Source of the DNA: CAVYOD01 sp963770045
Lineage (GTDB): Bacteria > Acidobacteriota > Aminicenantia > Aminicenantales > CAVYOD01
Direction of reading: 5' to 3'
Assembly (NCBI GenBank): GCA_963770045.1
Contig: CAVYOD010000013.1
Location: forward strand, 1-64,000
Length of the DNA: 64,000 nucleotides
A program made the position numbers and the translations under genes. Shown piece by piece: positions 35,824 through 45,765 of the stretch. The notes under the pieces were generated by a model. That model had not been told where the DNA came from and made no database searches. It saw nothing but the letters and a program-made list of their open reading frames with translations. The stretch's first letter is position 1; every line of letters starts with the position of its first letter.

Positions 35824-36930
35824 ATGATCAAACGCCGGTCATTCATGGCCCTGGTTGGCCTTGCGGCCTTGCTGCTCGTCGCCCTGCTGATCTGGCGGCT
35901 GGTGGGACCCTCGGCCAAAGGAGAAGAAGAATCTGCCCCCGCGGAAGTCTCGGTTCGCCTCGGAAAGATAGCCCGGACAACTCTCCATCGCTATGTCACC
36001 GGCTACGGATCCGTTGAACCGGAGCCTGCCACCGAAGGCAAACCTCCGGCCGGTGCCTTGATCGCTTCGCCTGTGGCCGGTATCTTGGCCCAAATCAAAT
36101 GCACCGAGGGACAGGTCGTCTCGAAGGGAACTCCGTTGTTCAGGCTGGACAGCCGGGTGGCCGATGTCGCCCTTGAACGGGCAAAAAAAGCACTCGATTA
36201 TGCAGAACTCACCTATGAGCGTCAGAAAAAACTGCTCCAAAGCGACGGGACCTCCCAGAAGCTTTATCAAGAGGCGGAGCTGCAACTGAGCGCCGCTAAA
36301 AACGACCTCGCCGCGGCCCAGACGCAACTCGCGCTCCTGGAGATAGTCGCCCCATTTTCCGGCACGCTCGTCCGGATCCCGATCAAACCGGGGGAAGCCG
36401 TTGAGGCGACAACCGTCCTGGCCGAACTGATCGATTTGAATCGCCTGGTGGTCACGGCCAATATCCCGAGCAAGGAAGTTCACTGGCTGAAAGCGGGACA
36501 GCCGGTCAAGTTCGAAAGCGGACGCATCCCGCTCGACAAGTCGGATCGAGGGCCTGAATTTAAGCCGGGGAGGTTGACTTTTATCAGCTCCCAGATCGAT
36601 CTTAAGACGGACACCGCCTTGGTCAGGTCATCGGCTCCCGCCGACTCAGGGTTCAGGCCGGGGCAATTCCTGCAGGTCCGAATCGTCTGTGAGGAACACC
36701 GGGATTGTCTGGCCGTTCCCGAAGAGAGTTTAGTCACGAGCGCCTCGGGAGGCAGCGCCATTATGGTGGTCGAAGGCGATAAGGCCCTTGAAAAAGAGGT
36801 CAAAGCGGGCCTTCGCGAAGGCGGCCTGGTCGAGGTCGAGGGTGAAGGGTTGAGGGAAGGAATGGCCATCGTGACCGAGGGAGCCTACGGGCTGCCCAAT
36901 GAAACGAAAATCAAAGTCATCGGGTCATAG
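35824..36930 (+). CDS. RND efflux periplasmic adaptor (HlyD/MFP family)
   Basis: 368 residues: an N-terminal membrane anchor or signal (FMALVGLAALLLVALLIW), then a barrel-sandwich/lipoyl half (ASPVAGILAQIKCTEGQVVSKGTPLFRLD), a helical hairpin (~115-180), the second lipoyl half (IVAPFSGTLVRIPIKPGEAVEATT), a beta-barrel domain and a membrane-proximal domain. It bridges the inner-membrane pump and the TolC-type channel. ATG 35824 follows GAAGGAG. There is no metal-binding Met/His cluster of the CusB kind. Confidence 0.92.
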   Translation: MIKRRSFMALVGLAALLLVALLIWRLVGPSAKGEEESAPAEVSVRLGKIARTTLHRYVTGYGSVEPEPATEGKPPAGALIASPVAGILAQIKCTEGQVVSKGTPLFRLDSRVADVALERAKKALDYAELTYERQKKLLQSDGTSQKLYQEAELQLSAAKNDLAAAQTQLALLEIVAPFSGTLVRIPIKPGEAVEATTVLAELIDLNRLVVTANIPSKEVHWLKAGQPVKFESGRIPLDKSDRGPEFKPGRLTFISSQIDLKTDTALVRSSAPADSGFRPGQFLQVRIVCEEHRDCLAVPEESLVTSASGGSAIMVVEGDKALEKEVKAGLREGGLVEVEGEGLREGMAIVTEGAYGLPNETKIKVIGS

Positions 36931-36972
36931 ACCTCTCCATCCGAAAACAAAAAATGAAACCAAGTCCGGAAA

Positions 36973-39900
36973 ATGAATAAAAAAGCGGCGCTGGGACAGT
37001 TCGCGACCCATCATTCTGTGTCGATCGTTTTCATCTGCATCGTTCTGTGCCTGGCGGGTGTCTATGCGGCCTTCACGATCTCTTCTTCGGTCTTTCCCCA
37101 GACGAATTTTCCCCGTGTCGTCATCCTCGTGGACAACGGCGTCATGCCGGCCGACGAGATGATGGCCACGATCACCCGGCCGATAGAAGAGAGCATGAAG
37201 GACATCCCCGGGACGGTCACGGTCCGCTCCGCCACGGGCCGCGGCTCGGCTGAGATCAGCGTATTCTTCAATTGGAAAGTCAAGATGGTGGAATCTGAGC
37301 TCTACGTCCTCAGCCGGCTTTCTCAGATACGCGCCAGCCTGCCCGCAACCGCTACGACGACCGTCTTTCGCCTGACCTTTGCTGCCTTTCCCATCATTGG
37401 CGTCAGCCTGACCAGCAAGACTCGAACCATCACCGAACTCTGGGAGACGGCCCGGTACAACCTTAAACTCCGCTTTTTGCGGATTCCGGGCGTCGCCAGG
37501 GTTGACCTGGTCGGCGGCCGCACACCCGAATTTCAAATCGTGGTCGACCCGATTCTTCTACAGGCGGCAAACCTCAGCCTTCCCCAGGTCACGGAAGCGC
37601 TGGAAAAGAACAACCTCATCACTTCCACGGGATTGCACGAAGAGAATCATCGGCTCTATTTGGCCGTGCTCGACGGACGTCTCCATTCGATCAAGGAGAT
37701 AGAGAATTTCACCGTGACCGTTGCCAACGGCCATCCGGTCCGAGTCAGGGATTTCGCCCGAGTCCGAAGGGGGCCCGAGCCCGTTTTTAATATAGTCACG
37801 GCAGACGGAGAAAATGCCGTTTTGCTCAATGTCCGCAGCCAGCCGGACGGAAGCACCCTGGATATCGCCAGGCAGCTCAGACAGGAACTCAAGATCTTGA
37901 AACGGCAGCTTCCCGCGGATATGAAATTGGCTTTTTTCTATGATCAATCGCTGATCGTTCGCGCTTCCGTGGAAAGCGTCTGGGAAGCCATCATCTTCGG
38001 ACTCATCCTTTCGATCTTCATCTTGTTCTTCTTCCTGAAAAGCTGGGGAACGACGGCGGTGGCCATCCTGGTCATCCCGGTGACGGTCCTGATCACGCTC
38101 CTCGCCCTGAAATTATCCAATCTGACTTTCAACCTGATGACCCTGGGAGGCATCGCGGCTGCGATCGGTCTGATCATCGACGATGCCATTGTCGTTGTCG
38201 AGGCCATTCACACTAAGATTGCGGCCGGCTTCGAGCGCCTGGAGGCGATCCAGGAAGGGATCGGCGAGATTTTCCGTCCCCTGGTCGGCTCAACTCTGAC
38301 ACCGGTCGTCGTCTTTATCCCCCTGGCCTTCCTGGAAGGCATCACCGGCGTCTTCTTCAGGGCGCTGGCGCTGACGATGGTCGTCTCGCTCCTAACTTCG
38401 CTCGTTCTGGCCATAACCTTCACGCCGTCACTGGCGGCCTTTTTCATTCACCGGCGCAGTGGAGGCAAGCCTCAGGCGCAAACGGAACAGGGCGGTTTTC
38501 TGCTCCGCCGGATCATCCGGATCTATGAGTCCGCCGTGAGAATCGTGCTTCGTCACCCCTGGCGAACCCTCGGGGCCTGCGGCTTTATCCTGCTCGTCGG
38601 AATCGGCCTCTATACGCAGCTCGAGAGCGAATTCCTGCCGCCGATGGACGAAGGAGGATTCGTTATTGATTACATATTCCCGCCGGGAACCAGCCTCTCG
38701 GAAACAAATCGCCAGCTCTTGCAGGCCGAGAAAATTGTTCTGTCAGTTCCGGAATTGGAGAGCTACTCCCGCAGGACCGGAGCGCGTCTGGCGCTCGCAA
38801 TTGCCGAGCCGAATACGGGCGATTTTCTGGTTAAGCTGAAAGCCAGCCGGAAAAGGAAAACAGCGGAGGTCATCTCCGACCTGAGAAAGAAATTGAACGC
38901 CCATATCCCCGGCGCCAAATGGGAATTTCCGGGAATCCTCAGCGACCTCATCGGCGACCTGATGTGGGCGCCCCAGCCGATAGAAGTCAAGCTCTTCTCA
39001 ACGGACATTGCATTCCTTGAAAAAAAAGCTCCGGAAATCGAGGAGCAGATCAAAAAAATCAAAGGGGTCGTGGATACATACAATGGTTTGATCTATACGG
39101 GCCCGACCATCAGCCTCCGCGTCCGCACCGTGGATGCCGAACGTTTCGGCTTGACCGCCGATGACATCGCGGCCGCTGTGAATACGGCCATGTTGGGAAG
39201 GACAGCGTCTTCGGTCCTTGAAGGCGACCGCGTCGTCAGCATCCGGGTCGTTGGAGATCCGAGCCGCATCGATCGGCTGGCGAGCCTGCAGGAGTTGTCC
39301 CTGCGGACGCCGGACGGGTCTCTGGTCAAGCTCTCGCAGGTCGTCGACATCGTTGAGGAGCCCGGACAACTGGAGCTGCGGCGTGACGATCTCCGCCAGG
39401 ACGTGGCCATCACGGCGCGCCTGGAAGGACGCGACCTCGGAAGTGCCATGGCGGAAATCCGCCGCGTCTTGAGCCGCGACAAATCGATCCCGGCTGGAGC
39501 CATCGAATACGGAGGGCTTTACCAACAGCAACAGGATTCATTTCGCAACCTGATGATGGTCCTGTTCATGGCCATCGTTCTTGTCTTTACGGTCCTGCTT
39601 CTCGAATTCGCCTCTTTTTATGAACCGGTATCGATTGTTTTCGGGGCCATCCTGGCCATGTTCGGGACGATCCTGGCGCTCTGGATCGACCGGGACCTCT
39701 CTCGACGTCGTTTCCCTTCTGGGAGCGATCATCGGGGTCGGGATCGTCGCCAAGAACGGAATCCTCATGCTTGATTATGTGAAACACCTGAGGGCCGAGG
39801 GTTTTGACCTGGTGGAAGCCCTCGTTCGGTCCGGGCGGAGGAGGCTGCGGCCGGTCCTGATGACCTCCCTGGCGGCCGCCCTCGGCATGCTTCCCCTCGC

Positions 39901-40045
39901 CTATGGCATCGGCTCGGGCGCGGACATGCTCAAGCCCTTGGCCGTGGCCGTCATCGGAGCGCTCTGTATCTCCGTGCTCCTCTCTTTGGTCGCCACTCCG
40001 ACGGTCTATTTTTTGCTTGTCCGCGGCCGTCGCAGAACCGGCTGA
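36973..40045 (+). CDS. RND-family efflux pump, inner-membrane transporter, one +1 interruption
   Basis: About 1023 residues after removing a base near 39687 (ATC-GAC-CGG becomes WITGTSLDVVSLLG). Twelve helices and two large periplasmic loops. The first helix FICIVLCLAGVYAAFTI, porter-domain PQTNFPRVVILVDNG, and the helix 4 proton-relay GLIIDDAIVVVE are visible; the second half has GVGIVAKNGILMLDY and RPVLMTSLAAALGMLPLA. It is closer to hydrophobe/amphiphile exporters than to CusA-type metal pumps, which have a Met-rich path. With the two preceding genes it forms a complete tripartite system, but no regulator is adjacent. Confidence 0.92.
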
Positions 40046-40054
40046 AGAAATGAA

Positions 40055-40085
40055 TTGGAAAAGTCCGATGGTTTTTAACTATAAT
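40055..40085 (+). promoter_or_regulatory. Promoter for serC
   Basis: TTGGAA at 40055-40060 and a consensus TATAAT at 40080-40085 with a 19-bp spacer, just after the RND pump stop. The gene start is 44 bp further downstream, with AAAGGAG at 40117-40123. Confidence 0.5.
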
Positions 40086-40129
40086 AGAGTCTTGGATAGG
40101 ACCATTCATAATCTTTAAAGGAGAACGCA

Positions 40130-41248
40130 ATGATGAAACCTACGGTCAAACCAAAGAATGCCTGTTTTTCGTCTGGGCCGACGGCCAAGCACCCTGGTTT
40201 TTCCTGGGATGAGCTCAAAGACGCTCCTCTGGGCCGGTCTCACCGAAGCAGCCTGGGAAAAGCCAAGATCCAGGAGGCCATGGACAAGACAAGAAAGATT
40301 CTCGGCCTGCCCCCAACCTATCTGGCCGGAATTGTGGCCGGGTCGGACACCGGAGCGTTTGAGATGGCCATGTGGTCGCTCCTCGGGCCTCGCGGAGTCG
40401 ATGTGCTGGTCTGGGAATCATTCAGCCAGGGATGGGCGACCGACGTCGAGAAGCAGCTCAAGCTCCCCAATGCCCGGGTCTTTAAGGCGGAGTACGGAAA
40501 GATCCCTGATCTGAGCCAGGTGGATTTCAATAATGACGTCGTGTTCGTTTGGAACGGGACGACCAGCGGGGCCAAAGTGCCGAACGGGGACTGGATCCCC
40601 GACGACCGGAAGGGGCTGACCCTTTGCGATGCGACCTCGGCCATTTTCGCCCAGGAGGTTCCGCTCCATAAACTGGATGTCGTCACCTATTCGTGGCAGA
40701 AAGTCCTGGGCGGAGAGGCTGCTCACGGAGTGCTTTTCCTCTCTCCTCGCGCCGTCGAGAGGCTGGAAAGCTACGCACCGAAGTGGCCGCTGCCCAAGAT
40801 CTTCCGGATGACGAAGGGTGGAAAACTGAACAAAGAAATCTTCGAGGCCTCCCCAATCAACACGCCTTCGATGATGGTCATCGAGGACTATCTCGCCGCG
40901 CTCAGGTGGGCGGAGTCCATCGGCGGGCTGCCGGAACTCCTCCGCCGGAGCAACGCCAACCTGGCCGTGATCGAAGATTTCGTGAGCCAGCACGATTGGA
41001 TCAAATTCCTGGCCGAGAACAAAGCGATCCGCTCCAACACCAGCGTGTGTCTGAAGGTTTCCCTTCCGGAAGATAAACTGAAGGAGTTGGTCAAGATGCT
41101 GGCCAAAGAGGGCGTCGCCTATGATTGCGCCTCCTACCGCGACGCGCCCCCCGGCCTAAGATTTTGGTGCGGCGCCACGGTCGAAGCGTCAGACCTCAAA
41201 ATTGTGATGCAGTGGCTCGAGTGGGCCTACGAGCAAGTCAAGGGATAA
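40130..41248 (+). CDS. serC: Phosphoserine aminotransferase
   Basis: A PLP enzyme of serine biosynthesis converting 3-phosphohydroxypyruvate and glutamate to phosphoserine. The 372-residue class V fold is of the archaeal/alphaproteobacterial SerC subtype. FSSGPTAKHPGFS is the N-terminal phosphate-binding region, GSDTGAFEMAMWSLLG the PLP phosphate cup, and TYSWQKVLGGEAAHGVLFLS carries the Schiff-base Lys. RFWCGATVEASDL near the end matches the C-terminal Arg region. AAAGGAG lies seven bases before ATG 40130; ATG 40133 is an alternative. serA and serB are not in the window. Confidence 0.94.
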   Translation: MMKPTVKPKNACFSSGPTAKHPGFSWDELKDAPLGRSHRSSLGKAKIQEAMDKTRKILGLPPTYLAGIVAGSDTGAFEMAMWSLLGPRGVDVLVWESFSQGWATDVEKQLKLPNARVFKAEYGKIPDLSQVDFNNDVVFVWNGTTSGAKVPNGDWIPDDRKGLTLCDATSAIFAQEVPLHKLDVVTYSWQKVLGGEAAHGVLFLSPRAVERLESYAPKWPLPKIFRMTKGGKLNKEIFEASPINTPSMMVIEDYLAALRWAESIGGLPELLRRSNANLAVIEDFVSQHDWIKFLAENKAIRSNTSVCLKVSLPEDKLKELVKMLAKEGVAYDCASYRDAPPGLRFWCGATVEASDLKIVMQWLEWAYEQVKG

Positions 41249-41251
41249 ATC

Positions 41252-41307
41252 GTAATCCCGTCATCTCGTCATCTCCGTCATGTTTCCACGTGCCCCGTGC
41301 CCCGCAT
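41252..41307 (+). repeat. TCTCGTC-type repeat, copy E, with GTGCCCC words
   Basis: CCCGTC, ATCTCGTC and ATCTCCGTC begin four bases after the serC stop in its sense direction and are followed by an ACGTGCCCCGTGCCCCGC block. The same GTGCCCC block appears near the degenerate copy at 17823-18129. Confidence 0.6.
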
Positions 41308-41422
41308 CTGGCCTGACTTCTGCTCGTCGGATCGCTCCGTCTGGTATTGCCCTGCTGTCGGAGGCAACATCGAGAGTAAACCTGCCAAATCAGCGTTAGT
41401 TTGATAGATTGGATGAGAAGGG

Positions 41423-42596
41423 CTAAACGAGTCCTTTCTCGGTGAGCGGCTGGCCGTCGAGGATCCGCCGCGGGCTGAAGATTCCGAGATCCAGGCTGGG
41501 CGGCTTCTTGAGGATAAGCTCGGCGACATAGCGGCCCGCCGCCGGCGCCTGCTGGAGTCCGTGGCCGGAAAATCCGCAGATGAGGTACAGCCCTTTGAGC
41601 TCCGGCCATTCTCCGAGGATGGCATTTCCGTCAAGCCGGTTGACATCATAGAGCCCGGCCCAGCCCCGGACAATCTTCAGGCTATCGAAGCTCGGAGCGT
41701 ACCGGACGAGCTCCGGCCAGAGGATGTCTTCGAACCGGCGGCGATCCCAGCCAAAATCGAAGCCGACCTGATCGTTTTCGAAAGACCTTCCGACAAGCAG
41801 GAGCCCTCCCGTCTCGGAGCGCAAATAGAATCCCGAGGGACAGATGACCAAAGGAAGAGGGCCTTGGAGGCCGATGGCCGGCTTGAGGATAAAAACCTGC
41901 CGTTTGACCGGTTCCACCGGAAGATAAATCCCGGCAGTTTTTGCCAGGTCCGGGGACCAGGCCCCGGCCGCGTTGACCACGACGGGCGCGGCGAGAGACT
42001 CACCGCTGGCGAGCTTGATCCCGCTCGATCCGATGCCTCTCTTCTTGGAGAGAGACCGCCTCGCCGGCGAGAAATTGCGCTCCCAATGATTGCGCCTTCG
42101 ACCTGTAAGCCATAAGAAAAGCATGGGGATCAAGATAGCCGTCATGGTGGCCGAATGTCCCGCCCACAAAGGCGGAAACGTCGAGCCAAGGATATCTCAC
42201 TTTGATTTCTTTGGGAGACCACCAATCGACTTGCCCGCCCAGCTTCTTTTGAAGATCCAGTGAGGAGCGGGCGGCTTCCTCCCCGGCCCGGTCGACTAAG
42301 AAAAGATAGCCTTCCCGTTTGAAGCCGACCTCGGGACGGCTGTCGCCGACGGCCATCTCTTCCGGAAAATGCTTCAGGACATCGAGGGTGTGAAGAGAGA
42401 CCAGGATATTTTCTTTGAGGCTGAACTGGACCCTGATTCCCCCCATGGAAAGGGCGGTCGAAGCGTGCTCGTAGGTGGGGTCGCGCTCCACCACGGCGAT
42501 CCGCAGGCCCGGGTCGAGCCGCAGGAGTTGATAGGCGACGGAGCAGCCCATGATCCCGCCCCCGACGATGAGGACATCGTATTTGTTCTCAGCCAT
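41423..42596 (-). CDS. DadA/sarcosine-oxidase-like FAD oxidoreductase, one +1 interruption
   Basis: About 390 residues after removing one base near 42025. The N-terminal frame has the dinucleotide motif VLIVGGGIMGCSVAYQLLR and the family's SMGGIRVQF (substrate-side) segment. The C-terminal frame has VVVNAAGAWSPDLAK, GGLLLVGRS, and the second FAD motif GLYLICGFSGHGLQQAPAAGR. The family oxidises amine groups of amino acids such as sarcosine, glycine or D-amino acids, passing electrons to O2 or quinone. A signal peptide is absent, so it is cytoplasmic. Its start overlaps the end of the upstream 148-residue gene by 8 bp, so the two are co-transcribed. Confidence 0.88.
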
Positions 42597-43035
42597 TTGT
42601 ACTTTTATAAAGAACCCAGAGCCGGGCCTTGTATTCTCTCATGAAGTTCTCGATGATGACTTCCTTGGAAATGTCCTGGATGGTGTATTTTTGAACCCCG
42701 CGTTTGAAGCTGCCTTCGGCCCAAATCCCGTTTCCGGACCGATCCTGGTAATATACCTCCGGATAAGGATGGACCTCCTTAACCTTGATTTGATAGTTGA
42801 GCTCCAGCCGGCCCATGTGGCTCACATCGATCGCGGCGAAATTGTGGCCGATGGCGATTTTGACTTCTCGCCCGTATCTCTCTAGTTCCTTCTTCAGCTC
42901 CTTGAGCGTGGGCCGCACCTTCGTCGAAAAGAATTTCTCGACCTGCGACTTTATCTCATCATCCTTGTCTTTGAGCTTCTTTTCAATCTTCTGGACCTCA
43001 AAAAACGACTTCAGATCCTTCTTCCAATCTTCCAA
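42589..43035 (-). CDS. Hypothetical cytoplasmic protein with coiled-coil N-terminus
   Basis: 148 residues. The first ~55 are highly charged and helical (KIEKKLKDKDDEIKSQVEKFF, LKELKKELERYG); the remainder looks alpha/beta with REVKIAIGHNFAAIDVSHMG. No family is recognised. It starts ATGGAAGATTGG with GGAAGAGC upstream, and its stop overlaps the flavoenzyme start, so it is the first gene of a two-gene unit. A TATAAT on the minus strand at 43083-43088 is a candidate -10. Confidence 0.6.
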   Translation of the reverse strand: MEDWKKDLKSFFEVQKIEKKLKDKDDEIKSQVEKFFSTKVRPTLKELKKELERYGREVKIAIGHNFAAIDVSHMGRLELNYQIKVKEVHPYPEVYYQDRSGNGIWAEGSFKRGVQKYTIQDISKEVIIENFMREYKARLWVLYKSTNG

Positions 43036-43303
43036 GCTCTTCCCTCGCTCCTAAAAAAATTGAATCTTGACGGCCATACGACATTATAATTACTATTCTT
43101 GCCGCCGGATTTCAATCACCTGAGCATATTTTGTTTTCCGGGTCTGGTCGGGCCGGAGCGCCTGCTCGGATCGGTGCTACACTCTGCCGCCGCCGGCCCA
43201 CGCACCGTCAAATGTGTCGCCGACTTCCTGGATGCAGGAGACTTCCGCCTTCTCAGGCTCAAGGCTGGAGAATCTTGAAGATAGTTTTTATGACCCGGCA
43301 ATC
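43036..43303. other. Intergenic region, no gene seen
   Basis: Apart from the possible -10 box for the 148-residue gene, no ORF with homology, RNA gene or clear repeat is visible. A 74-codon minus frame (43116-43340) overlaps the receiver gene and has no family resemblance. Confidence 0.4.
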
Positions 43304-43696
43304 TCAAATCGGGTTCGCCGAATCCGCCCGATAGAGACACCGCCTGATCGCATTGAGCAGCTTTTCCCGGGTATACGGCTTGGACAAAAAAAAGTTGAGA
43401 TCTTTTTTGTTGCCTGTTTTCTCGTCGTTTTCAGAGATGAGGCTTGACAAAAAGATGATCGGAATATCTTTCGTCTTCGGGTCTTTCTTCAGAATATTGG
43501 CGACCTCGCCACCGTCGAGGTCTGGGAGCATGATGTCCAAGACGATAACAAATGGAGAATGTTCCTTGGATATTCGCAAAGCTTCCCGGCCGCTGGCGGC
43601 CGGAAGGACCTCATAGCCGGCCCCGGCGATCGTGGTTTTCAGCATGTTGAGGGTGACGATGTCATCATCCACGACCAGGATTTCTTTCTTTTCCAT
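43304..43696 (-). CDS. Single-domain response regulator (CheY-like)
   Basis: 130 residues, receiver domain only. VVDDDIVTLNMLK supplies the acidic pocket, VIVLDIMLPDLDG the phospho-acceptor Asp near residue 53, IFLSSL the switch Ser, and FFLSKPYTREKL the conserved Lys-Pro. There is no output domain and no kinase beside it, so it acts as a diffusible phospho-relay or protein-interaction switch. The next same-strand gene is the 148-residue hypothetical. Confidence 0.92.
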   Translation of the reverse strand: MEKKEILVVDDDIVTLNMLKTTIAGAGYEVLPAASGREALRISKEHSPFVIVLDIMLPDLDGGEVANILKKDPKTKDIPIIFLSSLISENDEKTGNKKDLNFFLSKPYTREKLLNAIRRCLYRADSANPI

Positions 43697-44039
43697 CTAG
43701 AGAACTATCTCCTAAGATGAAACGCCGTCCTGGCTGCCCGCGAAATCAGTTCCATAATTCATCGGCTTCCGCCTGCATGCCTGCCCCAGAGAGACTCCGG
43801 GAAAGGCAAGCTCTTTCTATTTATGCTCAGGCCATTCAAATGGTCAATAGCTCTTTAAGGTGAACGCCGGGGTGATATTGTTTGGTTTATTCTCCCCCGC
43901 GGCGATTAGTCATTTCCCCATCTCTCAGCGAAGTGGCCGAGTGCGGCGCGCGTTGAGAGCTCTCTGCCCGCCGCTGGAAAAAGATTGATCGTCCTGAATT
44001 CGAGGTGTTATGATACGTCGTGGAGGCAAAGAAAAAGCC
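43697..44039. other. Divergent intergenic region
   Basis: About 340 bp between the receiver and dehydrogenase genes. No ORF is supported. A stretch at 43929-44012 resembles the first part of a class II tRNA (GTGGCCGAG) but cannot be folded into a full cloverleaf. Plus-strand GGAGG at about 44025 could serve the downstream start. Confidence 0.35.
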
Positions 44040-44930
44040 ATGAACGATCTTGTGGACGGTATGTTGAAGATTGCTTTCCTGGGCACGGGACTCATGGGAA
44101 GGCCGATGGCCCAACGGCTTCTCAGCGCGGGCCACTCTCTCATCGCCTACAATCGGACCCGGAAGAAAGCGGTCCCTCTCGGAGAGATCGGAGCTCAGAT
44201 CGCCGACACCTCGACCGCAGCGATCGCGGGATCGAACTGCGTCATTTTGATGGTCGCGGATGCGGGCGCCATTCGCGAAGTCCTTTTTCCAACCGGGACC
44301 CCACACCTTGGTTTCGCCGGGAAGACGATCATTCAGATGGGAACGATTTCTCCGGAGCAAAGCCTGGGCCTTAAGGCGGAGGTTGAAAGCCACCGGGGAG
44401 AATATCTGGAAGCGCCGGTTCTGGGCAGCATCAAGGAGGCGGAACGGGGAGAGCTCTTCGTCATGGTGGGTGCGACTCGCGACCTGTTTGAGCGCTGGTC
44501 GGACGTGTTCAAATGCTTCTCCCCCAACCCGCTGCACGTCGGGCCTGTCGGCAAAGCGGCGGCCTTCAAGCTGGCCTTGAACCAGCTCATCGGCTCGCAG
44601 CTGGCGGCGTTTTCATTCAGCCTGGGAATCGTCACACGAAACCAGATCGACATCAACCAATTTATGGAAGTCCTCCGCAAGAGCTCGGTCTACGCCCCCC
44701 AGTTTGATAATAAGCTGCCTCGGATGCTCGCCCGGGATTTTTCCAACCCCACTTTCCCGACAAAGCACCTCCTGAAGGACTTGACCCTCATCATTTCAGA
44801 GGGCAAGAGGGTGGGCCTGGAAACCAGAGTCCTGGAGGAGCTCCGGCAGGTTGTCCAGAAGGCCGTGAATTTGGGTTTGGCGGATGCCGACTACTCTTCG
44901 GTCTATAACGAATTCAATCCGCCATCCTGA
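44040..44930 (+). CDS. 3-hydroxyisobutyrate dehydrogenase-family NAD(P) oxidoreductase
   Basis: About 296 residues. KIAFLGTGLMGRPMAQRLLSAGHSLIAYNRT is the Rossmann motif; Asn-Arg-Thr after the second strand fits NADP preference of GLYR-type members. LEAPVLGSIKEAERGEL is the substrate loop and GKAAAFKLALNQLIGSQ holds the catalytic Lys. The family reduces or oxidises small beta-hydroxyacids or semialdehydes. The frame opens at 44010, but ATG 44040 or 44061 fits the family better. It stands alone between divergent and convergent neighbours. Confidence 0.88.
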   Translation: MNDLVDGMLKIAFLGTGLMGRPMAQRLLSAGHSLIAYNRTRKKAVPLGEIGAQIADTSTAAIAGSNCVILMVADAGAIREVLFPTGTPHLGFAGKTIIQMGTISPEQSLGLKAEVESHRGEYLEAPVLGSIKEAERGELFVMVGATRDLFERWSDVFKCFSPNPLHVGPVGKAAAFKLALNQLIGSQLAAFSFSLGIVTRNQIDINQFMEVLRKSSVYAPQFDNKLPRMLARDFSNPTFPTKHLLKDLTLIISEGKRVGLETRVLEELRQVVQKAVNLGLADADYSSVYNEFNPPS

Positions 44931-45007
44931 GGCACACCCCAGCGGCATTTATCCATAGACGGCAGCCCTTGGGAAACCCGGGGCTTTCTGTGAAGTGTGG
45001 CCGGCGG

Positions 45008-45643
45008 TTATTCGAAAACCAGTATCTCCACCCGCCTGTTCTGCTCTCTACCCTCTTTAGTGGCATTGTCGCCGAGCGGAGCGGAGCTTCCGTAGCCGAT
45101 CACCTGCATTCTGTAGAGAGGGACGTGGTACTGCTTATACAGATAATCCATCACCGCTTCAGCTCTCTTCTTTCCCAAAAGCAGGTTCCAGTCTTCCGGG
45201 CCCGTCTTGTCCGTGTGCCCCTGAATCTCGAGATAGACACCCCTGTTATCGGCGATGAGCTTCTGGACAAATTGATCCAGGGCCGCTTTTGCCTCGGGGC
45301 TGAGCTCGGAGCTGTCGAATTTGAACTTGGCTTGATCATTCGTGAGCACGGCCTTGGCGATCAGCGTTCCCTGGGCGAGCTTTTTGACGTCTTCTATCTT
45401 CGCGTCGGTGTCCTTCAATTGAGCCTGCTGCTGGGTGATGAGGGAGCCGATCGAGGCCAGTTTTTCATCGTGCTCTTTGATTCTCTTTTGATTTTCCTCG
45501 ACCGCGGTCTCCACCCCCTCGACTTTTTTGTCGAGAGTGGCGACTTCTCCCTGGACAAACTTCTTGGTCGCACATCCCGTCCAAGACATCAGTCCGACGA
45601 TGACCAAAATCCCGGCGAGAACGGAGATAGTGCTTTTTTTCAT
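45008..45643 (-). CDS. OmpA-family peptidoglycan-binding lipoprotein
   Basis: 211 residues from ATG 45643 (GGAGG five bases upstream; the GTG at 45649 is too close to it). A lipoprotein signal ends at the lipobox MSWTGC. Residues ~30-85 form a coiled coil (VATLDKKVEGVETAVEENQKR), and residues ~95-210 an OmpA C-terminal domain: KFKFDSSELSPEAKAALDQF, LEIQGHTDKTG and ARAEAVMDYL-like GKKRAEAVMDYL, then NRRVEILV. It tethers the outer membrane to the cell wall. A palindrome overlaps its promoter. Confidence 0.93.
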   Translation of the reverse strand: MKKSTISVLAGILVIVGLMSWTGCATKKFVQGEVATLDKKVEGVETAVEENQKRIKEHDEKLASIGSLITQQQAQLKDTDAKIEDVKKLAQGTLIAKAVLTNDQAKFKFDSSELSPEAKAALDQFVQKLIADNRGVYLEIQGHTDKTGPEDWNLLLGKKRAEAVMDYLYKQYHVPLYRMQVIGYGSSAPLGDNATKEGREQNRRVEILVFE

Positions 45644-45660
45644 ATTCACCTCCCGATATT

Positions 45661-45698
45661 ATTGCTTAATAATAAAGCAATTTACGCTCTAAAATCAA
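45661..45698 (-). promoter_or_regulatory. Promoter and palindrome of the OmpA-like gene
   Basis: On the minus strand TTGATT (45698-45693), a 17-bp spacer and TTATTA (45675-45670) make a plausible promoter. A perfect palindrome, ATTGCTT-N7-AAGCAAT (45661-45681), overlaps the -10 box and early leader, so it could be an operator or a leader hairpin. Confidence 0.4.
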
Positions 45699-45765
45699 GT
45701 ATAACCTAATTGTGATCCCTTTTTCCAGCCGCTTTTTCGGATTTTTCGGCCGCCCGGCCGCACTC

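Noticed and set aside
12932..41307. CRISPR array interpretation of the TCTCGTC repeats
   Set aside because: Units are only 7-8 bp, spacers are one to three bases, copies are scattered, and no cas gene is present.
43116..43340. A 74-codon minus frame
   Set aside because: Overlaps the receiver gene, lacks a ribosome-binding site and has no recognisable family.
43929..44012. tRNA-Ser/Leu-like start (GTGGCCGAG) followed by a TTCGA-type loop
   Set aside because: The acceptor arms do not pair and the anticodon and T stems cannot be built, so it is a chance resemblance.
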